The notes under the pieces were generated by a model that made no database searches, was not told the origin of the DNA, and saw only the letters and a program-made list of their open reading frames with translations. From Brachynemurus nebulosus (Eukaryota; Arthropoda; Insecta; Neuroptera; Myrmeleontidae), in assembly GCA_035578155.1 (NCBI GenBank), contig JAPWDM010000012.1, positions 10,856,501 to 10,920,500 of the forward strand: a DNA stretch of 64,000 nt, given 5' to 3'. Positions 44,982 to 57,709 of the stretch are shown one piece after another (the first letter of the stretch is position 1; the number at the start of each line of letters is the position of its first letter). A program made the position numbers and the translations under genes.

Positions 44982-45889
44982 CAGTTGATCCTTTTCTTGT
45001 ACGGTGGATAGGGACCACATAAAAAAATTGCACAAAAAAATATATATTCAAAAATATCATAAATAGCTATAAAAAGATTAGTTCGGTGCAGATTGTAAAA
45101 AAAATTTTTCTTATGCGGTGGACCCGGACCGTATAAAAAAAGTTTTATCGAAAATACATAAATTAAAACGCTCAAAACCTCACAATTTTAATAGAAGTTG
45201 CTTTTCTAAATAAAATAAAGTCTTAATTTACACGTGGGGACATTTTATTTCATTTTTATAATATGAAACTTTTGAAAAATACATCTGTAAAAAAATTAAA
45301 TGATGCAATAACTTATGTTCTTATGCAATGTATTGATTAAATGCTTAAAAGCCGTTAAGAAGTATTTTTATCAAAGAAAGTTATTATAGTAAATGTTTAG
45401 CTTCCTTACTGTCTCTTGATTTTGATTTATACACGGAGAGAAAAATCATATAATTTTTGTAGATAAAATTTCAGAAAAATTACCATGCTATCTTATAATG
45501 CGTGCGCGATCGACGACCAAAGTAAAAAATATTTTAAAATCATGTAAATATTATTAAATTGATTCTTTCTACTATTAGCAAATAGCATTTGAAATATTTT
45601 AAGACAGCATGGTAATTTTTGTAAGAAAAACAATTAAAAAATATTTTACAGAGCTAATATTACGGAAAGAACATTCTGTCCTTTAAATTTCCTATGATTA
45701 ATTATAATTTTTATATTTTTAGCGTACAAAATTGAATATGTTCGCCTTTTACACGTCGATTGTACTGCTGAGCACAGTAATTTTTCTATGAATTTTCTCT
45801 CCGTGTATTATGCATTTTAATGGCCATTTTTTACAAACCGCATAAAAAAAATCGCACAAAAGAAAACCACATAAAAAAAGGTTCAGCTG
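44982..45889. mobile_element. TA-flanked MITE, CAGCTGAAC family, copy A (split)
   Basis: Ends CAGTTGATCC and GGTTCAGCTG with TA at both sides, then CGGTGGATAGGGACC and CGCATAAAAAAAATCGCAC blocks. It matches copy B (55707..56263) except for 376 extra nt at 45432-45807, which is a separate MITE plus its target duplication. No coding frame. Confidence 0.88.
45432..45805. mobile_element. MITE nested in copy A, CACGGAGAGAAAA ends
   Basis: 374 bp. Inverted ends CACGGAGAGAAAA, TA on both sides (45430-45431, 45806-45807), and an inner inverted pair AAAATTACCATGCTATCTTA / TAAGACAGCATGGTAATTTT. Copy B of the host element has the uninterrupted site (GATTCACATTATGC), which confirms the insertion and TA target. 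Tc1/mariner-type. Confidence 0.92.
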
Positions 45890-45910
45890 TATTTACAATG
45901 TTTTATCAAG

Positions 45911-45988
45911 CTTGTGCGTAGGCAAACGATGAGGGTATAACGTGCTATCCACACGTATGGATAGTTGGTTCAAATCCAGGTATGGGTG
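45911..45988 (+). ncRNA. Possible tRNA-derived SINE head
   Basis: A perfect 6-bp stem CTATCC/GGATAG (45945-45964) is followed by GTTGGTTCAAATCCAGG, which has the B-box form GGTTCAAATCC, and a T-run soon after. There is no good acceptor stem or A-box, so this is not a working tRNA. It may be a SINE remnant or chance. Confidence 0.25.
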
Positions 45989-45989
45989 A

Positions 45990-47173
45990 TTTCTTATTTT
46001 TTTATTTTTATTATTTTTTTTTTAATATAAAATTTATTAATTTATTAAATTTAATATCCTATCAAAATTTTGCAAAATTAATGAATTATGCACAAAAATA
46101 ATTTTTAGGGTTATTTTTCGATGTCTTTAGATATGGGCCTTACTGTAACACCCTGTACACGTGGCTCCGTAAGTTAGCGTAAGTAAATAATCATGAATGT
46201 ATTAACAAGTAAGTGAAGTACGGTACGGTTAGTGTTCGACAGACGCACAGACAAACGAACGGGCGGACAGACGGACGGAAAACTTAGTTAGGAACAAGAG
46301 GACAAATAGAAATAAAATAAAATTGTATGTTTGAACATGTTTTTGAGCTTGTCGAGTGTAATGAATGCTATATGGATGGTTGAATCCAGAAAAAATGATG
46401 TCTTGGGCATATTTGAACTCTAAGTCTTCGTTGTATTGAAATTGATTTGGAATTTTAAAGCAACAAAATAGTGTAATTTTTACCAACAATACGCGAAAGG
46501 ATGATACATGACTTAATGAGTCAATAAGATTTGAGTGAGCCAATCAGTATGGAAATGAAGTAAGAAAGGATTCGAAAGCAAAGACAAAAATTTGTTTACC
46601 TTACAAAATAAAATTTAATCTTATAGGGTTCGCGCCAATAAAAGTATTAGATAGTAAATAAATTGTTACCTCTATTTTTGCCAAAAAATTTTAAACTTGT
46701 AGTTTCATTATTTGACTTTATTTGGCAATAAACCTCAATATTAAGACCAGCAAAAACCAAACAGAATTTTTTAACCAATCTTCAACATGTCGACCGGTTT
46801 CGGTGTCTCAAAACACCATTATCAAGACAAGAATATAAAAATCAATAAAAATAAAAATGAAAAAATTAAAAAAATTTTTTTTTCATAAACAAAAGAAACT
46901 AAAAACCTTTTAGTTTGGATTAAAACCAATCAAATCAAACAATGTCAAATATAGCAACTGGTTGGTTGCAAAAGAGGAAATACGTACATCACTAAAAATG
47001 ATATACGAAAACGGAAATGTGAAACAACAAAACATCTGAAGACCAAACTTGCAATAGAGAACAGAAAAAGTAAAAGAAGAAACGAAAAATCATTTTTAGA
47101 AAAAAACATCTGTAAAAGCCATAAATCGCCTTATGAATCACCTATTCAAATTAGTTCCATTGTTAGTATTAGA
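45990..47173. other. AT-rich spacer with one known-looking repeat motif
   Basis: At 46786-46835 GTCGACCGGTTTCGGTGTCT followed by AAAACACCATTATCAAGAC resembles an end motif often seen in arthropod repeats; the class is not assigned. At 46240-46280 there are GACAGACGGACGG runs. No gene. Confidence 0.45.
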
Positions 47174-47593
47174 TAGTGTTCGATTGAAGCTTAGTTTAGC
47201 GACTGAAAGTCAAAGCCGAAGCCGATGTTCGACTATCGTCAAAACCTTTGGTCGAAGTCGATGCTGAAGACATAATTAAATTTGGAAACAAAGAAAGAAA
47301 CAAATTTACGGTCAATTTTTTCTCTCAAGAAGTCTAGAGAACCGTTAAGTTGGAAATTTCAAACAGTTTTTTAAATGGAGTTGTCATTATTTTGCGAAAA
47401 AACGTATCAAAGTACAAGACTAAATTTAGCTTAAATAGAATTATAAAAATAATTTAATGTAAAAAAAAAAAATAAATGTAAAAATTATGTAATGTGGTAG
47501 AATACCAACTTCGGCTTCGGCCATACCTTCTGTTTCCTTTTGGCCGTGAAAGAAGGTGACCGAAGCCTAAGCGGCAACTTCGGTCGGACACTA
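47174..47593. mobile_element. hAT MITE, TAGTGTTCG ends
   Basis: 420 bp. Left TAGTGTTCGATTGAAGC, right CTTCGGTCGGACACTA. Flanks GTATTAGA and GTATTAGG agree at 7 of 8. Subterminal hexamer-like AAGCCGAAGCCGA / TCGGCTTCGG. Confidence 0.85.
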
Positions 47594-47918
47594 GTATTAG
47601 GACGAGACGGCCCAGATAAGAAAACAATCTCTTAAGAAATTATTGTGACCAGGGCTGGCGAGAGAAAAGAGGAGCCTCCGCGTACAGCAAAAAATTTTCA
47701 AAAATTTTTTCTCCGAGAATACGGTTGGAGAGCAAAAAAAAAATTTTACACTTATTCCGGACCCCTAACAGAGGCTTCGGGCCCCCTTTTCTGATCCAGA
47801 TTCCTGGGCAACTGCCCCCCTGTCCATCTCGGCTACTCTGACTGTGAAATTTTCACAAAATACCTTTAAAATTACCATTACAACAAAGTTAAAACTGATT
47901 CTTAATACAAAACCGTTA

Positions 47919-48819
47919 CCGTAAAACCGTCTTGACCCGGACAGGGGGTCTAGACCCGGACACTTTGCACCAATCTTCAAAGTAAGTAGTTTCTACATTA
48001 ACCTGCTACAATAAACATTTGTTCTTGATGTCATTAGAGAGAGAAAAACATTCTCTAAACAGCTGTACCAATAAAAACTACGAATTTAAACATTTACTAT
48101 CCCATTTTACAAGATTACTGTTCTCCAGTTTTTCAAAGAAATAAAATGTGTGTCTAACTTAGACATGTAATTTTCGTCATAACTGTCATATTGTTTTAAT
48201 TTTGATATGTATGTGTTCAGAATTTTATCGCGTATCGTTTAATGATGTTTGAAGTTATATTCGATGTATATATAAAAAAATAGATGCTATATACATATAT
48301 CCGTTTAGACCCGGACACATCAGTTTATTACACTATGGCCGCGATTCGCACTGGCTGTAACTTCCACTATCCATACGTTATATTCCCACCAGAATTACAC
48401 GGTTTAAGCCTCCTTCTGGTGTCATATCGCATATTTACTTCATAGAGAGGCATACTATGTATTGATCCCTCTCCCTTCCCACAAAATATTTTGAAGCCTT
48501 TGACAGGGTCAAAGACAACAGACGATATAAAACACTGTCCTAACCTCGACGGGAGAGGTTAGTTTGCATGTTATTACATTATTTAAGTAAGTGTCCGGGT
48601 CAAGACGGATTTGGGGTGTAGATCCGTACACTTACTAATTATTTTTATTTTTTTTTATTTTTACTTATAATGAAACAAATGGGTCAGGGATATAACAAAT
48701 AATATATGCTCTTTCTAATGGTAATACTTTTATTGGTGATATCTATGAAGGAAACATGTATCAACATAAAATTATACCAAAAAATGTAAAAAAGTGCCCG
48801 GGTCTAGACGGTTTTACGA
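47919..48819 (+). mobile_element. 905-bp TA-flanked element with GACCCGGACA sites, copy 2
   Basis: Full-length relative of 3014..3918 in the same orientation, TA-flanked (47917-47918, 48820-48821). Keeps the ordered GACCCGGACA motifs, with a few substitutions, and the TCCACTATCCATACGTTATA block. Confidence 0.88.
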
Positions 48820-48821
48820 TA

Positions 48822-49945
48822 GTACAAAATATTTCATTAATCAACTAACTAATTTCAAAACGATAGTAACAAAATATTTAATAATTATATGACTTAAATT
48901 TATTTTATTCGTTAAATTGTGTTATCGAACTACACTCAAGTTTTATATCTGTTCTGATTAAATTTGTGTCTTCTACAAATCAAATTTGTTGTCTAAGTAA
49001 TTTAACTCGAAGCAGTGTCACCCAAAAAACATTTCAGCTATGCTCTCGTATTTTTGCTAGTTGACAGTTCTCTTCATCAAAACGTCCTGTGTGTAATAAA
49101 CGTGACAAATTAAACCAACTTTTTTGGTACCAGCTATAGTCACAAGCCAACTTATTACTCAGTCTGCGACATGGCACACCATGTCACTTGAATATTGTTG
49201 ACTATAGTTAGTTTATTATACTAAAACTATTCTAATACAATTGTTTGTCCCATTATTGTTTGCGTTGACCATTTAAATACTCATTATCATCATTATTATT
49301 ATCATTGTTCAGCATTACCAACATTATCAGCAGTACCCCCACTCTCTTCCCCCTTAGCGCCTTACATTATTTACTTAAACATTTTCTTGTTAATTTCCCG
49401 CGAACAGCGTATGTCTACATAATTAGATTCATTGTTGATTATTGATATATGTATTTACAGTGACAATTTTCAAAGTAGTGTTTAAACTTTTCAACAAATT
49501 GGTGGTGGATGGTGATGGATGTGCTAGGAAATCGGTCAAACGTATACATATATAAACGCAATTTGTACTACTATCAACTTTAATGTTGTTTAAATACGCG
49601 CTTTAATATGATGTTTTCCTTCATTGAGTTCAAAAGATGTTCAAAAAATAATTATTCAAATCAGAAGACGATGAGGAGGGTTACGTGGGTGGTGCGGGTA
49701 GTGCGGGGACGGGTGGGAAAAATTAATCTTTTTTGGTGTTCCGTACCAAAATTGGTAAAACTTGAGTAATTGTCTTTTTTCGTCCACTTGGTCGACCATG
49801 TAATTCAGACAAATATCGACACTTTTTCAAGCATTAGAGAAATGTGTTATAGCAATTATTTCGTTTTAATTTGAATTATTGTGGCTTGGAATCATTCCCG
49901 CCATTATTTGAAATAATATTAGGTCGTTTTGAAATATTAGTAGGT
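48822..49945. other. AT-rich spacer, nothing recognised
   Basis: Low-complexity ATC/ATT stretch at 49270-49320 and a G-rich stretch at 49670-49725. No exon identified despite being where an upstream NOS exon might have been. Confidence 0.45.
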
Positions 49946-49947
49946 CG

Positions 49948-50658
49948 TGTAATATTGTGCAATAAGTGCGGGAAATTGTCGATTGCCCACGAACGTAGTG
50001 AGTGCGCTCATTCGCTTGAGTGGGCAATCGACAATCCCGCACGAGTTGCACATACTATTTTTTATTACGAGTTTGACATACTTTTTTCTATTATTATTAC
50101 TATTTTTGACATTTTTATTACTTTTTAAAATAATATTTTTAAGTGTTCGTCTTTTTTTTTCTGAATTAATTATTGTTTAAATTACTTTGTTGGTGGTTTC
50201 TATAGAAATAATTATGAAATATTTATTAAATGAAAAATCAAGAGGTGGCTTTGCGTGTTTTGATTAAATTTTGCGTGTTTTATTGTCAATTTGCGTGTAG
50301 AAAGTTTTACTTTCCGCACGCAAAAAAGTATGTGAGAAGAGTACAGTGGGCAAACAGCTGTTTTGCGTACAGAAATGTGTGCGCCAAGTTAGTACTTCTC
50401 CCGCATGAGTAATAAAAATTAATAATTACTTCTAGAGAGACCACTAACAAAGAAATCTAAACAAGATTTAATTCAGAAAAAAAAAGACAAAGACTCAAAA
50501 ATAATATTTTAAAAAGTAATAAAATGTAGAAAATAGAAATAATCGTGCGGCATTGTCGATTTACCACTCGAATGAATGAGCGCACTCATTACGATCGTGC
50601 GCTCAACTTCGATCTCGTGGGCAATCGACAATTTCCCGCCCTTATTGTACAATATACT
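49948..50658. mobile_element. Inverted-repeat element related to 24229..25045
   Basis: Ends TGTGCAATAAGTGCGGGAAA and complement-like TTTCCCGCCCTTATTGTACA, both leading into TTGTCGATTGCCCAC. The inner block from 50160 to 50410 (CTATAGAAATAATTATGAAA, CGCACGCAAAAAAGTATGTG, CTTCTCCCGCATGA) matches 24830-25045. Boundaries within a few nt. Confidence 0.75.
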
Positions 50659-50659
50659 A

Positions 50660-51239
50660 TTTTTACACCTTCATATGCTATAACCTCAAATCCATAATAA
50701 CAACTAGATAATAGTATGGAACACTATTTGTATAAGTACAACTTGCACCTGACGATTTGTTTTAATTACTTAATATATTTTTTCGCTCAAAAAATGATAC
50801 AATATAATATGCGTTCTTTGTTTATTCTATATGGAATAGTTTGATGTTAAACAGAGATATGAAAAATTTATTAAGTTTTCTTGTATCTGTTTTTCTAATT
50901 ACGGTATTCGCAGGCAGGGCATTATTATAGCAGCAATGAATGCGGTTAATTTTCCTATAATATAACGAATGAAACGCCTAGTTCAGTAGTCCCTGTTGCC
51001 TGTTCGAGCATCATTTTCCTTTTATTATTGAAAAGAAAATTGAAACGAAATTTAAAAAAAAAAATATGTTTGCAATATAAGTATAGGTATATACAGTATA
51101 AAAATTGAGTTGAAATTCATAGATTTAGTAAGTTGTACGTGTAAAAAAAATTCGCAAATTTCCAAGGACTGTTTGAGTTTTGAGACATGCACAAAATATT
51201 TGACGTTTGAAATTTGCGATAAAAATCCATACTTCTTCC
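50660..51239. other. AT-rich spacer, nothing recognised
   Basis: About 580 nt without gene or element. Confidence 0.4.
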
Positions 51240-52480
51240 AACATCTATCTATATATATAAAAATAAAAACTGACTGACTGACTGATCGATCAACGCACAG
51301 CCCAAACCGCTGGGCCTAGAAACGTGAAATTTTGAACAGGGATTTCTTATGTAACGTATGTGAGCACAAAGAAAGAATTTTTGGAAATTCATCCTCTAAG
51401 GGGGTAAAATAATGGTTGAAAATTTTTATAGAAATTTGTAATTCTTTTCGATAGAAATAGGGACATTTGTATTAGGTTACTGGTTTGAACACAGAAGTTC
51501 CAGTGCTTTTAAAAATTCATCCCTCAGGGCTTAGGGGGTTGAAACAAGGGAAGAAACTTTAAATGGAAGTCTGTCACCTAGAAACGTGAAATTTTGCATA
51601 GGGATTCTTTATATAACGCAGGTGAGCACTAAGAAGGGATTTTTGGAAATTCGCCCCCTAAAGGGGTAAAATAGGGGATGAAAATTTTTATAGAAATCTG
51701 TAATTTTTTTTGATAGAAATATGGACATTTGTGTTAGGTTACTGGTTTGAACACAGAAGTTCCAGTGCTTTTAAAAATTCATCCCTCAGGGCTTAGGGGG
51801 TTGGAACATGGGAAGAAACTTTAAATGGAAACCTGTCGTTTTTACAATTAGAAATGTGAAAACTGATATGGTATGGTATGCTGGTGATTTTAAAGTTGTT
51901 AAAAATTCATTGTTTAACGTTTATAAATGCGAAATTGAGTTTGTTGATTTGTTTGTTTGTTCATTTGACTTGCTTTTACGCTTCAACAACTTAACCAATC
52001 AGCTTAAAATTTTGCACAGACATAGCTTGGGAGACGGAGACGGTTATAGGCCATCTTTTAAGCCGAGAAAATAAATCATTCCCGAGGGAAAATCTATGAC
52101 AATTCTGACAGTTGACTATTAAAAAGCGGATTATTGGTTTCAGACTTCGAATATTCTTAACAGAGGGGTTGGAAAAGAACATAGACAACTTTTTACCCTG
52201 GCAAAACATCTCATTCCTGTGGGAAATCTCATTTCTGTGGAAAAATATATTTTGAATGAAACAAAAAAAGATTCCCAGAGATAGTTTGTTCGAACTCTGT
52301 TTGTTAGCAGATAGAATGATGTACAGCGGTAAACATAGGTTTTTACACCGAGAAAGTATCTGATTCCCGAGGGAAAATGTTTTTAAAATGAAACCATGAA
52401 AAAATGACAACTGACTGTTAAAAAAATGGAAGATTGATCTTAAGCATTGCATATTGTTTACAACGGAGATAGAAAGGAAC
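51240..52480 (+). mobile_element. Helitron-like repeat with internal tandem unit
   Basis: Starts TCTATATATATAAAAATAAA then CTGACTGACTGACTGATCGA, a start seen in many arthropod Helitrons. A 262-nt unit is repeated (CCTAGAAACGTGAAATTT at 51315 and 51577). The downstream part matches 1..773. No Rep/helicase frame. The 3' end was not identified. Confidence 0.6.
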
Positions 52481-53226
52481 TTTTTTTTCGGATCGATAGG
52501 ATGGGGGAATGTGGATGAATTTTTTTTTTACGATTAATACTACTATTATTAACAATACAGAAATATTTTTTTTTATTCAATTTTATTTATTTTTTATAAT
52601 TATTATAGTTTTTTGAAAAAAGTGTCTTTTGAAAAGGACGGCAATTGGTGCCCACGATTGCAGCCGCAGTTTTCATCTGAGAAAGAAAAATCAAATAGAT
52701 TGTCAATCTATAGGTAAACCGCTATGTTCCTATGGAGGCTTTTTTTCTTTTGAAATTTGAAAAAATGGCGGCGGTTTGAATAAAAATACATTTAGACCTT
52801 TTTTCCAACAGTTTTACGTGTGAAAAAATAGGAAGATTTAAAAAAAAAGTTTCCATAGGAACATGGAGAATGGAATAAAGAATATTCCGTCAAAATTTCA
52901 AACTTATAGTTTGGAAACTTTCCCTCTGAGAGTGGGTACCGTTTTTAAAAATGGCATTTCGCGGCAATTGCGTTTAAGGTTTGTCTCGAAATTGTTTCAA
53001 ATTATTGTTTCAACAAAAATGTGATACTGTGGTGATAACAATTGATTTTATACGTTCACTGGTTGTGGAAAGACTGAATGTAAAATGGGATAATATCCTG
53101 CCAAAAGGCGCCAATCGATCCACAGAATTTTGCATTTAGACTGAATTCATTGATCCGTGGTCGTACCGACCGTAATAATTCAAATTTCAATTTGAAATTT
53201 TGAGAGAACATGCATAACTGTATGTA
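52481..53226. other. Spacer, nothing recognised
   Basis: No gene or matched repeat. Includes AAAATGGCGGCGG near 52763. Confidence 0.4.
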
Positions 53227-53230
53227 CTTT

Positions 53231-54129
53231 AAGGGGAGGTTTACTTGAGAGTCGTTAAAAAAAATCGATTTTTTTTGCAGAAATTGGTAGCTAATTATGT
53301 GTAGAATATGTTCCCAAAGTGGTTTTGCTGAAAGTAATTTAAGGGGAGGTTTACTTGAGATTTGATAAAAAAATCGATTTTTATTTTGGCGAAATTGGTA
53401 GCAAATTATGTGTAGAATATGTTCCCAAAGTGATTTTACTGAAAATAATTTAAAAACAAGATCCTTGTACATTAACTAAATCCAGCTTCCAAAAAAAAAA
53501 AAAAATTCAAAAAACGTAGTTGACGCAGTAATGAGTATTAAATATAAAATTTTGAAAATACGTTTCTTTATATATATATTTTATAATATCTCGGAACTAC
53601 ATTTTTGGAACTGGTGGACATGATAACTCAAAAACTATTCCATGGATCCTATTTTTAAATTTTTTATTTTAAAGATAATTCAATTCTTCGACACCTCTAC
53701 CTGAGTTCGATACACTTTCAGTATTGTTTTTATTTTTAAATTTACTTTAAAGAGCGGAAAATAAGACAAAAATCGTAATCAAAAGTTCAAACATCCGCCA
53801 TTTTTGTTTCTTTCAGCAATTTATTGATATTATAGGTAGAGGTGCCGATACTCTTCATATATCTTATAAATCTTTTTTGTTTTTGGATTTCGGTGGTTTA
53901 TTACCGGCGCTAGGATGTCCACCATCAAGGCATTGGATTTTCGGATCGTCACACTGCATTATCTATAAAATGGACAATTTTTTATATTTTTCCTTGAAAA
54001 ATTTTTTTTGTATAGTTTAATACTTAATAAATATGTGTACAAAATTTGAAATTGATATTTACTTCCGTTCTTGAGAAAAAAATTCTAGAAAAATACATAA
54101 TTTTTAAGGACTCTCGAGTAAACCTCCCC
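53231..54129 (-). mobile_element. TTAA-flanked MITE, GGGGAGGTTTACTC family, copy 2
   Basis: Inverted relative of 31460..32302; TTAA on both sides (53227-53230, 54130-54133). An extra terminal motif TTTAAGGGGAGGTTTACTTG occurs again at 53338, showing the same internal end duplication as copy 1. The long minus-strand frame across it is non-coding. Confidence 0.85.
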
Positions 54130-54133
54130 TTAA

Positions 54134-55704
54134 GGGAAAACAAAAAATAAATATTTTTTCAAAATTATATACTCTGATGGTACCTTAAAACAAAAATTAA
54201 AAACAAAAGTTGAAAACGTCTATTATTTCGTGTTCTTGTATATAATATAGATTCTCTAGTTTATATAAGATATAACTCAATGGTAATTTTTAAATATGTA
54301 TACTATGTACCCTACAGCATGTAATTAATAATACCAGAACGAAGTCGAAGGGGATACCATAATTGCTTTTATTATTACGAAACTTAATTATTTTCCCTGT
54401 GAAAAATAACTCCATAGCTAGTAATATCATTTCAGTGTATAACTTTTTTTGCGAGAAATAATATTCTGACATACGAAAATATTTCAGTTCCTTTTCATTT
54501 TTTTAATTAATTTTGTATTAACACAATTTCAGAATCACTTTAAAAATATATACATACATATTTTAATTTATCAAAAATGACTAACAATATTTGTGAAGTA
54601 CTGAAGAAAAATGATACATTTTCCCCGGGACAGCTTAATTAATAGAACGTAAAAATATGTTTTTGCTATGGAAAGAAAATGTAAAATTCTGAATAAAAAT
54701 TGAATAGTTTAAAAGGCAAATCGATTAAGTCCACTTTTAGCGAATTTCTGAACGGAAATTGAGCTCCGATTCTTGTTTTTGAGTCCCTGGAAGCCAAAAA
54801 TGAATATGTGTCCGTACAATAATAATTCTCGAACGGAATATCTTATTGTTACGAAATTTGGTGATAACGTTTGAAATTTCAAACCCTTGGATGAGGTCTT
54901 CAATCAAATACGTTTGATGCCTAGAAAATTAGTAAAGGGTGAAATTATTTTTAAGCTACGACTGTACAGTTGCCTCAAAAATTAATTCAAAAAATTTTTT
55001 TGAAGTTCAGAAAAGTTTTTACTGTTAATAGTCGGGTCTAGGAAAATACATTTTTTTTTAATTACTAGTACTATTTCGGAGGAATGAAACAAAATATAAT
55101 GTGGAAAAATGGGAAGTTACTAGAGTGGGGGGGCGGCACAGCATTTTCAATAATAAATTAATGTTGGCACCTTGGGCAAAATTATTAGCAAGGCCATTCA
55201 AAAGATTAACAAAAAAAGTTCAAATTTTGTTTACGCAATCTATTAGTAAATTTTTAAATAAATAATTTACATTCCAGGTAACAACATTGCAAAAAGAACT
55301 TTCTACAAAATAACACAAAACTTTTAATTTGATTATAATTAAACAAAACATCTTTTAAACAAAACCAAATAAACTTTTAATATACATTTATACAAACTGA
55401 CAATTTAAAACACTGACGGCTTCACAAGTAAATTATAAAACAGTAGGTATATAGAATTGAATAAACTTTAAAAACTTTTTAACCAACCGTCACTGGAACA
55501 AAAAGTTATTTAAATATTATTAAATACAAATAAGAAATGAATCCAAAAATAATACACCAAGTGTGTGTTGGATACGCATTACGTTAGGGTTCGTCAGCAG
55601 TTAGTTTTTCATAGCTTCTTAAAAAATTTTCCGGCATTTCCTCTAATGATCTAAGCTTGATTTTTGTAATATCAAAACATACCTCCAGCCGGCAAAATTT
55701 CAAC
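54134..55704. other. AT-rich spacer with one shared repeat block
   Basis: 54850-54920 (GAAATTTGGTGATAACGTTT, GGATGAGG, ACGTTTGATGCC) resembles 22065-22130. No gene. Confidence 0.45.
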
Positions 55705-55706
55705 TA

Positions 55707-56263
55707 CAGCTGAACTCTTTTTTGTGCGGTGCGGTGGATAGAGACTGCATAAAAAAAATCGCACAAAAAAATATATTAAAAAATATCATAAAAAGTTCAA
55801 ATTTTGTTTACAAATATATAAAAAGTATAGTTCGATCCAGATTGAACAAAAAACTTTTTTTGTGCGGTTGGTTGGGACTGCATAAAAAAAGTTTCATCGA
55901 AAAGCATTACTCAAAACGCTCAAAAATTAGAAATTTCCTTAGAAGTTGCTTCTATAAACAAGATAAAGCATTAATTTACACGTAGAAACATTTAATTTCA
56001 ATTTTATAATATTATGAAAATTTTGAAAAATACATCTTGAACAAAATTAAATGATGCAATAACTTATGTTCTTATGCAATGTATTGAGTAAATGCTTAAA
56101 AGCCGTTAAAAAGTATTTTTATCAAAGAATGTTATTATAGTAATTGTTTAAGTTTCTTACTGTCTCGTGATTTTGATTCACATTATGCATTTTAATGGCT
56201 ATTTTTTACAAACCGCATAAAAAAATCGCACAAAAAAGGACCGCATAAAAAAGAGTTCAGCTG
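55707..56263. mobile_element. TA-flanked MITE, CAGCTGAAC family, copy B (intact)
   Basis: 557 bp. Ends CAGCTGAACTCTTTTTTGTG and complement with one change; TA on both sides (55705-55706, 56264-56265). It is the uninterrupted reference for copies A (44982) and C (60910). Confidence 0.92.
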
Positions 56264-56265
56264 TA

Positions 56266-57709
56266 CTAGGAACCATATTCTCACTTTTTTTTGTTTTTAC
56301 TTGACTGGCGAAAATTTGGTTGGATTTGTTTTTGGGTTGGGAGTACGGTTGGAAAAATTTTAAGAAATGTGACGGTCTACGTATGATCAAGTACAGACTA
56401 CAGAAAATTCCTTTTCTCAAATTGCTTGGACCCACAAAGGGTTGAAATATACAGGGGCGAAATAAGCAAAACTTTATTTTGAAGGTCAATATTTGATAAA
56501 TGGAACTTTTTAAGGGTTTCAAGACTTTTTCTTCGGAACCCTTCAAAAATCTTATTTGTATATACAGTTTTTCGTGAAATTTTTTTCGCCCAATTCATTT
56601 CGCCATAATTGAAAATTAATATACATTCATTCAACGGTAAATTCCGACCACACTTTTCGCCCACCGCCTTACCCTTTGCACTGAAAAGTTTATTTGAAAC
56701 TTATTTTAACATCATTGACTTACCTAGACATAAAAATAATATGTATACTTTGAACATAGCTTGCTTGAGTGCTGTTGTTAATAATTATAATGAAAATTTT
56801 AAACTTTAAAATCAATATTAATTATACCTTGCGGGAAAACTTTTTGTATACAAAATTTTCCTGTACACGGCTTTCAATGGCTGTCATGGTCAATTATTGA
56901 TACTGTACTTGACACCTCCGAGGTATGTAATTAAATAATAAACTAAAACAATTTTGTGAAAGTTGCATATAATTTTATTTCAAAGCGTGAAGCATAAATG
57001 AAGTGTAAAATTGAAAATTTTAAACATTTTTAAACAATTTTCAGTGGTGTTATAATAGAAAGCGTAATATTTTCATTTGTAATCAGGCGTTAGTCAAGGC
57101 CCTGGTACCTATGGGATGGTAAGGTCACGGGTTCGATTCCTGTAGCTGACTGACTATGCTATTTTTTTTTTTTGCAAGATCAAGTTACTTTGACTTTTTT
57201 CGATATTTTAGACAATATTGAATTTTTTCTTGAATGCCACTTAAAATCCCAAAACTACTTATATGGATATCTACGGAAAGGTTTCAAGGTGTGGAAATTA
57301 GATACGTAAATTTGGCTACTTTTGAGTTACAGGGAGAGTGGGGTAAAACATTATAAGAAAATATTTTTTTTTCTTTTACAAAATTTCGGAATATCCGATT
57401 CAAAAGTAATTTGACTTACAATTAAATGATTTTAAGCAGATGAAGCTACAGCACACAATTGAAACATGAAACATATCCATGATTCAATATTTTTCCGGAC
57501 AGCAGTAAAAATTCTTTTACTTTTTTACTCAATATTTTTTTTTTATTTTCAATAATTTTTTAAACAATATAGAATTATTAAAAATTAGAAATTAGAGATG
57601 TTTTAAATTTCCTTTCAAGTTAAAGGGTTACATCACTTTGAAAAAAAATTTTTATTATTTATTATTTTTTATTTTTTACTAGCAGTCCATCTTGGTTTCG
57701 CTCAGGTGT
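56266..57709. other. Spacer with unproven exon-like signals
   Basis: 56825-56935 is less AT-rich and has good donor sequences on both strands (minus CGCAAG|GTATAA at 56828; plus TCCGAG|GTATGT at 56930). A minus-strand ATG at 56889 opens only 20 codons before the donor. No product recognised; not called as a gene. Confidence 0.35.
57089..57150 (+). ncRNA. Degenerate tRNA-like sequence or SINE head
   Basis: GTTAGTC at the 5' side pairs with AGCTGAC at the 3' side (six of seven, with wobble). A T-arm ACGGG-TTCGATT-CCTGT holds the B-box GGTTCGATTCC, and a run of 12 T follows 57160. At 62 nt it is too short for a tRNA and lacks a normal anticodon arm. Confidence 0.35.

Noticed and set aside
53056..53472. 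138-codon minus-strand frame
   Set aside because: Lies across a TTAA-flanked MITE and its internal end duplication; the same peptide pieces recur at 32001-32237 from the other copy. No domain.
55722..55985. 87-codon frame with relatives at 44939-45175 and 61822-62499
   Set aside because: All come from the CAGCTGAAC MITE family, which lacks a transposase; similarity is due to repeat copies.
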